Assembly: GCA_013398175.1 (NCBI GenBank)
Contig: VZRZ01007244.1
Coordinates: 64,790-128,789, forward strand
Direction: 5' to 3'
Source: Climacteris rufus
Lineage: Eukaryota; Chordata; Aves; Passeriformes; Climacteridae
Length of the DNA: 64,000 nucleotides
The first letter of the stretch is position 1, and every line of letters begins with the position of its first letter. The position numbers and the translations under genes are program-made. Shown here in pieces: positions 1-13,200 of this stretch. The notes beneath the pieces were generated by a model. The model was not told the DNA's origin and made no database searches. It saw only the letters and a list, made by a program, of their open reading frames with translations.

Positions 1-1054
1 AAAGAGGACAGGTTAAAGCTGAGAGGGTTTGTTGGTTTTTTTAAGAACTAATTTCAACTTAATGCTACACAATAATATCAAATCATCAGTATTTGGTCAC
101 CACAAGAGACATGCAGCATTGCTAAAGCACATTCCTCAGTTCTGCCAGATGTTCTTCACTAAACAATTCTATCCCAAATGACAGTTTCAGAAGGGCAGCA
201 TTTTTACACAGTAAGCAAGCTCAATATCCCAAATCAATAGGAGTTTCCACATTCTATTGAAACAAATCCAGCCTGGAACTCCAACATTTCTGTAATCAAT
301 ACTCCAGTTTTCCCTTTTACAGCTGACCAGCACAATGACATCACAACAGAGACATAATTCAGGAGTAAAAAAGAGAATGTTTGGACCCTGCTGTTTGCAT
401 ATTTGGCTTTTTCTGTTAAACCTCCAGCTAATAAGTCTGACAGACAATTGGTCCTATTAAAGCCCCAGTCAGGCTCTTGCAATGAAGATTGATGGATGTC
501 TCCTCTTTGATCACGACCTCTCTGTGCCTGCCATGTCTTACATGGCCAGCATTGAGGGAATGGGAACAGGGATCCCCAAGAGCTCTGAGCAAGCCAACAC
601 AGAAAATCTGCACTCAAAATGAGCATGTTCAGAAGCTGGATCTCCACAGCTAAATTGAAAACAAAACCTCTTTTCAGACACCCTTCTCCAGACATTGTGC
701 AAACAGGGACAGCCTAGAGATGGAGATGCTCCAATATGGACATGGGAGACTCAAAAGTCTTTTTACAAAAAAAGCTGTTAGTCTTATTGGAGATACAGTT
801 ATTACTTAAAGAAGATTTCAGTCAGCCTAAGGTCAGTAATTTGAGCTTGTGTAAGGGTATAAAACTCTGTATTTATACACATAAGCACAAGAAAAAGCAG
901 CACATTTGCTGCATTACCCCGTATCTGACCAGAGACAAATTTCTCTATTTAAAATAGCCCATCTAACCATTGAAAGCTGCAGCTGTTAGGAGAAAAAGCA
1001 CACACACTGCAAAGCTGCAGGCATCAAAGCAGTGAGGAGATGAGCAGGGCTTAC
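1..1054 (-). other. NRDC: NRDC intron 20 (5' part, truncated by window edge)
   Basis: No NRDC exon was recognised here in any phase. The sequence is AT-rich intronic DNA with short unsupported reading frames on both strands. Confidence 0.7.
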
Positions 1055-1205
1055 AGGTAGTTTGTGATTGAATCCTTTCACTCGGATGATCAGGCCGTAC
1101 TCTCCAGCCACCAGCTTGTACTCCAGCTGAGCCACGTCTGCCTCGTAAGCTGGCTCCCCAAGGTTGTGGGAAAGGATGTTTACAAAGGTATCAAACAGAA
1201 CAATG
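1055..1205 (-). CDS. NRDC: NRDC coding exon 20
   Basis: Encodes residues 681-731: NIVLFDTFVNILSHNLGEP, AYEADVAQLEYKLVAGEYG and VKGFNHKLP. Ends in phase 0 with donor gtaagc. The next exon, expected to begin LLFQLIIDYL, is not visible in positions 1-1054. Confidence 0.95.
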
Positions 1206-4200
1206 CTGGAGGGAGAAAAGGGCAGAGGGTTAAAAAGAAAGAAAACAAGGATGGAATGAAGATAAAAGTCAAGCCCGATGATTCTGATGGTACACAGAGT
1301 GAGTTCTCCAACAGAAATGGAAACTTGAGTAAAATGAGACTCAAAAAGAAATTTTCAATAAACCCAGAAATACAGAATGCAGGTTCCCCTTTGTCCAGAA
1401 AGCATACAACATAAGTTAAAAATTATCTGGACATTCCACTGTTCTTTGCAATGTACAAGATCCCATCCTCCTACAGGCTCCCAGGGTGCTGGTTCAGGAC
1501 ATGAGCGTGGACTGCTCTTTTCAGGACCAGCTCCCTCTCTGAGCACTGCTGCTACTTTACTTTTTCCCAAACTTGCACTGGGGGACAACACACCATGGAA
1601 GTCCTACACATCTGTTTGTTACAGACAGGACCTGCTGTAGAACCACCCTCACCAAACTGCAGATAAAACCACAAGGAAAGCGTAAGGACGTGAGAAAAGG
1701 ACACCTTATTCCATTCCTGCTTAAAATTAAAGTCTCTTCCTGGTTTTTCACTAGGTATGGCAATCTAGTTACTCTGCAAGATAAGCATAAATAACATAAC
1801 CCTCACTTCTCTGCAGACTGCTGTATCAGTGGAGAAATCAGATGGAATCTGACGTAACCTGGTGAGGAAAAAGAAACCTCCATGAGTAATTGTATAGAAA
1901 GTGACAACTTTCTGAAGCTAAATACGTTTTCATCAAGTTGCTCTTTGGTCACAATTGGAGTTGAATGAAAATGGTCCTTCACTCATATGACTTTTTTTCT
2001 TATAATAAGTCATCATTAAACGTCTTCTCCTCCTTACTCTAAGAATCTTCCCTTTAAAGTACCAAGTATTAGAAAACAAAGCTGTGCTTTGCAGAATGCT
2101 AACTCACATGGCATGGCCACTATAAACAGAAAAAGAAAACTCCACAAACATCTGTTAAGAGACAGTAAAATCTGTGACATTCTGTTTGAAAGCAACTATA
2201 TACTTTACACACTTGTCTCAGATTCTGTATTTTTCAGGCTGTATTTTTCTCTTTCTTTAGAAGAGACTATGCCTCTTCTAATTAATGTGCTCCTTCCTTC
2301 TCAAGCCCTTGTCTCAACAGCATATTCTGTCTGCCCAATCCTGCCACCAGTCACACATTCAGAAGTCAGTGTATTTCAGTGTGATTCCACTTTTCAACCT
2401 GAGGTATCAGCAGGGTTCCTTTGTTGCAGGTAGTTCACCTGCTTCTCTTTTATTGCAGCTAATAAACATATCAAAAGGAGCGTGGAAGAGCTGACAGCAA
2501 GCACTTAGTTTAAATGGTGAACATTACCACGGGTTATTTGCCTTCAAATAAGTTCCAGCTGGTAAAAACGGGCTCGTTATTCAGAAAGCCCTCAGGCATT
2601 TACCTTTCGGGATTTTAAATTTATCATCCTTCCTGTACCAGAGACAGCCTTGTTGTGTGCTGATTGTTTTGACTGGATATTCTGTCTCAGGGCAGTCAGC
2701 AACTTTCAAAGCAAAGTCGGTGGCTAACAAAGAGGAAAAACCACAAGTTAGGGGGTTTCACAGAGACAACCTGGAGAAATTCATCTAGGTCTTCAAAAGT
2801 ATCAAAAAATACAATTTTCCCCTCCAGTTTTCTACATTATTTGTGATAGTATTTTCCTGGACCCAAAGAACACCAATTTTTCACTTCCACACCAGAAGAG
2901 AGGCTCAGAAGCAGTGCAGAAGTGGTGATACCACATTCTATCCAGAACTCAAGTCCTGGGTTTCATTTCAGTTGGTTCTGGCAACAAAGCCAGATGGTAT
3001 TTAGCTGCTTTCAGAATCAGGAGGATCAAGCAAATAAAATTGCACTTCTAAGGTGTCTGGAGCTCTGTGTTAACTCACTGACTGTGAGGCCTGCTCTGTT
3101 ATGGCTGTATGGTCTGTAATGTTTTATGCCTTAAAAAAACCCAGTTCTTAAGCTTATAAATAAAAGAATAGTAAATAAAATCCGGCTGAACAGAGTGCTC
3201 ATGTTTTTCTAATTTGCAAAAACAGGTTGATACCAGTACAGATGGAAATTAAGGTTGTTTCTAAACCACAGCAATTTCTCAAATAAATCCTTGGGGAAGA
3301 TTTCACTCATGCCCAGGTGCCTTACCTATGTATTTGTTTTCTTCTGGAAGGTGTAAATCCTGATTTAACTCAAAGTCACTGTCCCATAAATCACTCCAGT
3401 ACTTGTCAATATCTATTAAAAAACATGAAATGCATTAGGTTCAACAGGAAAGTATCATCTCTGCTGTCTCTGTGAAGATTGGCAATATCATAGGAGTTTC
3501 TTAACATCACCCTGTTCATTACAACTCTAAATCCCTTCCTGCAGATCTTCTGGAGCAGGACTGAAGCAGTCCTACTGAAAAGCAAATCAAGTTTGCCTTA
3601 GCAATGCAGCTTCCACCACACCCTGTGCTTCAGTGTTGGTTCTGTCCCCGGTGCAGCCAAGTGGAGCTGCAGACCAGGGAGTGGGGATCAAGTGCCACCA
3701 AACAAAGGGCAGTTCTTGAGTAGCACAGAGTATTGACTAATGGTGGGCTCAACAAAGCCCTGAGGATTCATTTCCCTGCTTCCATGCTCTTGTATTTCGT
3801 GTTGTGACCCCTTCACTGTCTCTAGCACGAGTCAGGCATTCTCAGCTCCTGCTGCTGCCTTACCTTCCACGCTGTACTGTGTCCCAAACCACTTCTCTTT
3901 GAGGTGACACTGGCCTTCGTTGGCAGCAGACAGCAAAACCAGGTTGGCTCTCTGAGGGCTGAGCTGGTTCAGGGCATCAGCAATGATCTACAAGTTCCAG
4001 ACAATATTTCAGTTCAAATGCAGCTCTGACTGCCTGGCACAGCAAAGACTTCTCAGTTGGAATGTAGGAAGGATAAGAGATTACAAGCTTACAAAGCAGA
4101 TTTGCTTTCTGAATACAAAAAGTGTTTCAATTAATACAAAACCTGTGCCTGCATTATGCTTAATTACAAATGCCTATACACAAGCCTATATTATACAGCA

Positions 4201-7200
4201 TGGACATGTTTTCCTTACATCAAAACATATCATCAGAGTTCAAAGAATATTTACCTCAGGCTTGTATTCAAACAAGAGCTGGTCTCCTGTCAGAAAATCC
4301 TCCTTCTGAAACAACTGCATGTTCTCACAAAGGCTTTCCACATAGTCAACCGGATCTGTCTGTAAGCAAAGAAATAAAGCTATTTGCCACATAATTAGAA
4401 AACCAAAATATCAGTTTTCTGTTCTCTGAAGAGCTTGACCAGCCAGGTATGTTGAGCATGAGTTGGATGCTATGCTTGTTACAGCATTTACTTTCAGTTA
4501 TTAAATTATATGTATTTCATAACCATATCTAATGCTCTGTCTCCTCTGAGAATCCTGAAATTTCAGACACATCATCTTTGCAGAAGAAACCTTGATTATG
4601 CAGTTTACAGTCACAGAATCTGCTAAGTTAAAGAGCCAGCAGCACTCCTTGCCTCCAAGGAACACAAGCAGAGTCCTGCAATTCAGGATTTAAAGTGACC
4701 TGGAACCTGTAAACACAAGGCAAGGAATTGCTGCTGCTGCACCTCTGACTCTGCTCCTTCCCCAGGTTCTCTGCCATGATGTGCAGGGTGAGGAGGAAGA
4801 GGTTCTCCTGCCTGGACACGTTGCCTTTGAACAGGGTAAGGCTGCCCAGAGGACAGGGCTGCTTGGCTTCTTGCTGATGCTTGTGGGGTTTTTGCACCAG
4901 CCAGCATCACCCTGTAAAGATTGTGGGTCAGACACAGCCCAGTCCACCTGAAAAGAGGTGAATCTGACACATCTGTGTCTTGTAAATGTAGTGGAAAGCA
5001 TGCCCAGGACTTTCTGAAGGCACTGTACACCTGAGTGAACATTAAACCTCTAAACTTATCCCCAAACCCTGCCTCTGTGACCATTATTCTTCAGCACTGC
5101 TCTATCCATGAAGCAGAACAGTGAGGTGCCATGACTAAGCCATTCTTCTGTCCCTGTGATGCACAACCCTGTCACAAAAGCACACACAGATCTCTGTTCC
5201 TGATGTATGGACTTGTTTTCCCAGAAGGATATCTCAGTGCCACTCAAAACCACCCAAGTTACCCAGTAAGAAAGAGAACATGGCTAAATGTAGCAGGAGG
5301 ATGAAAGCCAATGAAGTGAGGCTGCTCACATTATCTGTATTCTCTTCTTTCAGATTTTGCTGTTTTAGTGAGCCAAGGAGGACTTGGCACAAACCCACAC
5401 TGAGCTGTGCAGCTCCAGGAGCAGGCAAGGGGTCATCAGCACCCCAGGTCAGCAGCAAGCCACACCTCTCACACCACACTGCTTCCCTTCTCCCACAAAC
5501 CAGCAGTGCCAAAACACCTTCCAAACACTGAAGTTTGCAAAAAAATACTGAAAAGACCCCAAATAATTAGCAGAGCACTATTAAGGGGCACAGCACTTCA
5601 GTCTAGGGCTTAATGATTAAAACTGAACAAGAGCCTACCTAGCAGGTAAGGAAGGAAAAAGCAACATTTAATTCTGTTAGGGTAAAAGTCTCAGTATTTT
5701 TCTGCCTAAAATACATATTCTTTCAGAAAAATACAGCTTCATTAAGTGCACAAGCTATGTCTTCTCAAACAGAACTTTGAAAATGTGTTTGAAAAACCAA
5801 AACACAACACAACACTAAACACTGGATAAATACCTGTTCCTGGTAGTGAAATTCATTAGCTTCGATCTTTTGTATTTCTTCCCATATTCTGCGAGGGAGG
5901 AAGAAGAGAATGAAAGTGGTTTTTTTTCCATTATTCCACAACATTTACCAAGAATCTGAAAAAAGGAGTCTTCTAGGAAATGCACCAATGGTGAGAACAG
6001 TGATTCAGAGGCCAGTATTAAATGCAATTCCTTCCCACCCAAAATGGCATTTCTCAGAACTGACAAAAAGTTCTTCTATTTTCCAAAGAGGAAGAGAGAG
6101 AACTACAAAGAGTCAAAATCTGATCCCAAATTAACATAAAGACTAACACCAGAAGTCCTGACTGCCACAGATCTGGCTCAACAAATTTATTTAAAATAAC
6201 CACAAAACTGCACTTAACATCTACACTAGCTCAGCTTCCTAAACTTCAGGAATCAGATCACAATAAGTCAAACCAAAAGCACCAAGAAACAAGCACAAAC
6301 ATTTAGAAAATCCCTTTTTAAACTGAGATGTTTTCCACACAGACAAGCTTTACTAATGGCTCATTGTTTACGCTCTAGTAACTCCACAGACAGTGCAAAC
6401 ACTACAAGGAACAGCTTAATGGAGAAGGACATCTCAAATATCTGAAGGAGTGGCAAACACTTGCCTCTGATCTGGCCCCCTTTTCTGCAGCATCTTCACG
6501 TACTGAAATACAACATGGGCCACCTGCAGGCAGAACAGAACAGATTCAGTTTTCCAGACATATGGGAAACAGGAAGAAAAACAGATTGCTGCAAACCATA
6601 CCTCATAGAAGTGCTTGTAACCTTCATCAGTCAAAGTCACAGAAATGCTGAAGATGGAGTAGGTGGAGTTCTGTTCAAAGCCTGTCTCTCCATTTCCTCC
6701 ATATAATGCAAGGGCCCAAAATCTATGGATCAGTTAAAGGTACTTATTAATTAATCATTTCAGCTTTGAGCTTAGCCACAAGGAATATCATAGCTTTACT
6801 TCAGAGGCTTTCAACCCATTTACAGTTTACACAAAGCTTTTCCAGCTTAAGGATGTGACCTCAGGATACAGAATTTAAGAGGCACAGTGAAAAACCTAAG
6901 TGACCTTTTGGAGATCTCAAAGATCAGTCACAGACAGTGCTGATTCATGGATCACAGACAAAAAAAACATGTAATTCTTACTTGGGTGTATCATCAGCTT
7001 ACAGAAAATCACTACAAAACACGGATATAAAAAGGCAGGCTTGGCCTGCTTTTATATCTATTGAAAATATATATACACAAAACAGGGTTTATCTGTGCCT
7101 GAATGAGATCAAAGCATTTAATAACCATGCTTAAAAAACACATACTTTTTCCTAAGGAAAGAAAGAACACTGCCTTTGCCTTCATGTCCCACCAGCCAGG

Positions 7201-10200
7201 AAATATAATGAAGAGGCTTCACTCTAAAAGAAAGTTTAAAAGAGATTAGATGCCAGGAGGTAACACATTTCACAGAAAGAATTCAAATCACCAGGCTGAT
7301 GACTAAAATATGCACTGTCTCAAGTTTTCAAGTTCTGCATTTTCAGGCAGCATTAGGATAATAAGCTAAAAATGTGGGAGTTTGGAACATAATGACTGAT
7401 ATGAGTCAGTGAGGAAACGGAACCATATCTGCATCAGTTTATCTCATTTTTAAAATGCCCCCTTAGCTGACCCAAAGTAATCTGTTACACAAGTAAATGA
7501 GATTCTTTGCTTTGTTGTGAAAGTCAATAAATTATTCATAGCATAAACATGGCAGAAGTAAAATGCAGCAGCAGTGTACCTGTAATACTGTTCTTGTGGG
7601 GGAAGTGCCCAAGTGATGGTCAATGAATGAACTTTCCTGATTGGAACAACTGAACACAAATAAATTGATCAAATGTAAATATACACGATTAGATAGAGAT
7701 AAGAAATTGAAAGAATAGGGAAAAGTTATTCAAAACCACACACAATTACTCTACAAAGTATCTGGATCACCCAGAGAAAATTTCTTTCAGTATTCAGGTA
7801 TTCAAAACATTTAAATCTACTTCACTTACCTCTGTAAAGCTTGTGAAATTCTGGTGTGTCAAAAGGCTGAGTCAGATGGCCAAAGCTGGGTTTGGGTAAA
7901 CCACTTAAAAGCAAAATGGAAGTGTGATGTTACTGGCAGGGAGTCAATGCTCCACTGAGAATTCAAAGACAGAGCACCACAGCTCTGGCAGGGCACCAGG
8001 AGCCTGCAAATGCCCCTGATTCAAGGGTGCAGCCAGGATCCACCCACCCCAGGGGAGGCACCCTGCCCACACAACTGAGAATCACCAGCATGTGGACACC
8101 AGCAACACCTCTCCTTCCTTCTGTACAAGGCAGTGACAGCAAAGAACTTGCTCTGTACAGCCAAGCACAGTAAACAACTTGCTGAGTGAAGCCCAGACTC
8201 AGGGAATCCTGATGGATTGTCTGTGGTGCAGGAGGAACGAGGAGGGGCTGCTCAGGAGAGACAAATGTGTCTCTCAGTGGCATTAGGCTTTCACAAGAGC
8301 ATTTCCAGGCACCACAGAAACAAACATCTTGCAAAAGCAGAAAATGGGAGGGGAAATAAAATCCTTTTCAAGTTAGTAAAGCTTTTGCAGAACCCAATTT
8401 TTAGGCAGCATATTGAAGTGAACCATGAACAAAGATTAATTTCTAACCCACTGCCGCCCCAAGGATGCCATTAAATTCTAGATATGGTGCTAATTAATTT
8501 TGCTTCTAATTATTTTTGATACAAAGATAAGCAATGTGAAATGATAATCCAGGTTTGAATGACTTATTACTAAAATCGAGGCATCAGCACATCTTAAGCA
8601 AACACTGCTTCAAATTAGCACCACACAGCTCACAGCCTAAATAATTGTTAGGAAGAAACAAAGTCTTCCTGGAACAATTAACACTGGTCTTTAATTTTAA
8701 AAGCTGCCTTTTTTTATTTCCCAGATAACAGTGTTCATTAACAAACGGTAATGTCTTTGTTTCTCCAGTAAGGGATTTTTTTTTATGCCATTTTAAGAAC
8801 AGATAATTTTATCATCTGCAATGCCTTTATGCATCAAAAGAATCTTACTTATTTGGGATCTCGGAGAAGATTTCTGTCACCCACTTTTCCAATGTATCCA
8901 GTGTTTCTAAAAAAAGAGAGAAGAAAGACAGAAATGCAATTTCCTGAAGATCTAAGACAAATTATCTTATCTCACCAGTTCAGTTATTTTAAAGTGGCTG
9001 CAAGTCAGTGTATTTGAAAATTGCAAAGTACTAAATTATAAACTTCAAAGCTGTTGGTTTGAGCCAATTCTTAACATTCACTGAGCTGTAGCCATGGTCA
9101 TAGCTCTGGGTTTGTATACAGTCCCAAATCCTGGGCTGACACAACTGGGATTTAAAGTTCAGTAGTGTCTGCAGTGACTGTGAAAAGGAATTACTGTCTT
9201 GGGGATCAACAAAACCACCAGTATTTGCAACTCATTCCAAGACTCCAGATTATACACAGCAGTTTTCCCACACAAATCCAGTCCTGCAGTGCTAAGGATT
9301 CCTTCTTCCCATCCTCTTTTCTAAGAGAAAAGAGTTGAGAACCAGAAGTTAAAGGGTTTTTAAAATAAAAACTTGGAATTGCTTGTTTAAGCAAGCATTG
9401 TGAATTCACAAAGTGATGCTGCATATGGTAAACAACAGCACTAAAAAAGGCTGCATGGGGTAGGGGGAGGATTCAGAGTTTGTTTTGCTTTAACAGAGAC
9501 AGAAATACAAAGAAATACAAATAACCTGGCTGGTTATCAGTTACCACCTTTTTCTTCCCAATCACCATAAGAAATATTATAATCCATCACTGGGTTAGTG
9601 ATTATTCAAGAAGCATTCAGTGCCCCGAGTATTTTACTGTCTAGACCAACATTAAAAGCAAAGGAGAAAAAAAGAAATAGTACCTCTATTATTACATCTC
9701 CATTTTACAGATGCGAATTGCAATCAGTTTTAGCATTCAACAAAACTCCTCCCTAAACACAGACCTAACTTGAATAACTTCTTAGAAATATGTTTCTCCT
9801 ATTCTCAGCAGAAACAACCCATAGGTCTGAAGTTATTTGCTGAAATAAAACTCAAATCCATTTGCATAAATTTTTCAGGCTGTGGGGAAAAAAAACAGAA
9901 TCTCTATTCCTCCTAGACAAGCTGGGAGACTCAGCCTCCCCCCACTTGCTGTGGAGGGTCACTGTTGATGGCAGAGAAATCAGCAGCATTAATTCATTTA
10001 AGTGGTCTGACTCTTCATTGCTACAAGATTATTTTTGAAATGTTATCTTTGAATTTTTACCTTCTGTGTTAATGTGGAACCTATTCAACAGCTAAATGTT
10101 TCTCAAGAAGTGGCAGGATGACAAAAACACAGCACAATTGCTCAGGTCTTGTTTCATTTGGAAACCAGGCTAAAATCTCCATATAAATACCCTCTGCAGG

Positions 10201-13200
10201 ACTGGACAAACCACCAGAATGGCTTGGGCTGCAGCTGGACTGGCTCCAAGAGCACTGCAGCAACAGCAGCAAGGAGGGTGGTTTGAAGGAGCAACTGATG
10301 TTACCTTTAGACTGCACAACTAAAGTCATGTAGTGGGCAGAGTAATGGCGCTGCCAGAACTCCCTCAGCCTGGTGTAGGTGTCAATATTCTTCATCTTGG
10401 GCTCGTGTTTGAGTGTGTCTGCATTGCCTGCAAACATTAAAGGGAAGGTAGGGTTAGGTACCCACACAGTGGACACAGCAAGACCAGACATAATGAGAAT
10501 TTATTTTCCTCCCTAGGTGTAGTCACGGTAAAGCACATTAAAAATACCTCATAGAAATCCAGAGTTAAAGGAATGGTAACTGAAATTCATCTTCCAATTT
10601 CTGGTTCTTATTCTAAGGAGAGTTGATATTTCTATGACAAGGAAGGACAGAGCCCTCCTGCACTGTCAGATCTCCCACATGGTGCAAAGCTCACTGTGTG
10701 TTGCCAGATATTCCCTCACCAATGGAACTTGCAGAACAGCAGAGGGAAAAAAGGGGAAAATCTGATGTTCAGTGTATGTCACTACAGAAATTTATAAAAA
10801 TGAGCTGCATTTCCAAGCTGGGTAACTCTAATACCCATCACACTGCTATTTACACAGTCAGCAGCACCACAAGGGTGAGGGAGGAAAGACTGTCTTGTCC
10901 AAGAGAAGGACAAATTTCCCTCCTGCTCCCCTCACATGGCTGTGAAGGTCTAATTTCTGCAAGTTCAATAGTGAATTATCTACTTTGAAAAGTCTCCTCA
11001 GACACAAATCCAGAAATAATTTATTTTTCCAGGAAACTTTAATAGCAAAACCCCCAAGCTTAAGCAAGATGGAGATGACTCAGAGAGCACCACCTTTGTG
11101 TTAACAAAAAGTTCCATAATTATACACCTTGGGCAACCCAGCTTTAACATCACCAAAAAGCAGTACCAGAATGAAAAGCATCTAAAAAAGGAGACAGCTG
11201 CTTTTATTCCCAACCATTTTACTGTAAAATGGATAATTGCTCTAACTCTTCTGAACAAGGCTATTGTTTGCTCAAATGTGACAGTTCATGTTAGTGCATC
11301 TAACCACTCAAACTTTTAAGTGGTTAAAAGTTAAAGTATTATCACCACTTTATAACATAAACTCAGGACTTACCCCAAAAAAATTTCTTCATAGGATGTC
11401 CAGGCCTGGCAAGACTCCCAAATAACATCTCCTTTCTGTTTGCATCAGAGGGCCTTGCTAGCTGATACTCTGTTAATTTAAAGAATTTGCAGTGGCATGC
11501 ATCAAAGTTTGAGGTCATGTTCCCACAAAACAAAGCACAAATTCCAGCCAAACTGAAAAGGAGACATACCACACAGATACAGCCTGGAATTTCTTTCAAT
11601 AGATGATGAAGTAGTGAAACAGGGTAAGAAACAGGAGTTGCTAACAGTAATGAATATAAAAGCAGAGGAAAAACACAGCTCATTGGTGAGAAGTAAAGAA
11701 AGGGGTAAGAAGGAAAAGCATGTGAAGTCCCAGCTTCTCCTGTCTGAATGCTCTCAATTTGTTAAATTCAATGGGGACAAAAGGCCATTAATACCATACA
11801 GGGTCAGGCCCTGCAGTAAGAAGCAGAGAACAATTACAAACCTGCTTCTACCATATATCCCACACACCAACCTCTACCCTGATAATGAAGTAAGAAATTG
11901 AAAGGTGAGCAAGGCAGTTTCCATAAATGCAGTTTTACAACCAGTTCACACTGATTTAAATAGGGGACTGCCAAAATCAAGAATTCACCCTCCTGAACTG
12001 CATTTTCCTGTTCCTGTTTTTGCTGGTAATTAGAAACAGGCACACAGAAGAGTTGTAAACTAATTCTGGCTGGGTTCTCCTGCAGCCAGTTCAGCAAGCT
12101 GACACCACTGATGGGCAGCACATTAGCACAGTGTCACTGCAAGGGAAGGACTGGGTCTGCACCGTGAAGGTGTAAATTGGCTGAAGCTGCTGAAGAACCA
12201 CACCTTCACTCAAAGGCAGGTCCTTGTTTACACTCACACTTACCTAAAGTCAATTACCAAACTGCCCATTCTTCCTTGCCAGAGGACAGATAAAGAAAAT
12301 GACTTGGAATAAATATTTGAACCTCTGGTATATCTGCTAATAACAGTTATTGAGTTTTCCTCAATCAGTGAAATTTTATAGGCAGTCTGGGAGTATTCAT
12401 TACATATCAACACTCCACTCACTTCTATGTCTGGTTTATTCTCCTTCTAGGAAGTGATTTTGTACTTATTCAGGTGTTAGAATAAGGAGACAAGTAAAAT
12501 CAACTCAAATTCTTGTGTTAACTCCACTGGAGAGAGCACTGAGGCTGTGCTGGAGCTAAAGGCATTTTGTTCACTGCAGAGCATCCACATGCCCTGCCAG
12601 TTACTGCTGAAGCATTTCAGATTATTAATTTCTAATTCAAGAACTGTGAAGGTAAACTCTCACAGTGCTGGCACTACATTGAGTCTTTGTCCTCTAAAAG
12701 CTACTATGTCCATAAAACTTCAAGAGTTGAATCTCTCTGATGAGTTAGGTGAACTGAAGTGCTCAGAAGGGTCCAACATGCAAACCAGTAAGCAGTGTTA
12801 CAAAGTAGGTTTTGTTTTAAAAAGATGGGCTAAACACACAGGAAAGATTCTCTTACCACTGTCTACAGCCTCCACTTCTCGATCTATTGCATCCCTGATC
12901 ATTAATGGGTGAATAAAGAATTGTGCCCACCTGTGGAACAGAGAAATTCATACACTTTTCTTCAGTGTCTATAAAGCTAGGGCAAAAATACAGCAATGAA
13001 ACCCAACATCTACTATTCTGGTTTATAAAGTTGCTTGTTTTACTACAAACTATGCAATTCTTGACTACAATATCTTACAGAAAGATAAAAGTCAGTTTTG
13101 TGATACCATCAAAACCCAAAGGGCAGGGCTTCCCAGCTCCATGGAGTGGGACTGAACTGGCTGGATACAGGAGGAGATGACACCAATGGGTGCAGGATTA

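Larger units (their letters stand above)
1206..5833 (-). other. NRDC: NRDC introns 14-19 between exons 14 and 20
   Basis: Introns of about 601, 745, 602, 451, 267 and 1,474 bp separate the exons here. Nothing else was recognised except a moderately GC-rich segment at 4.62-5.0 kb in intron 14, which carries an open minus-strand frame without recognisable homology. Confidence 0.7.
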
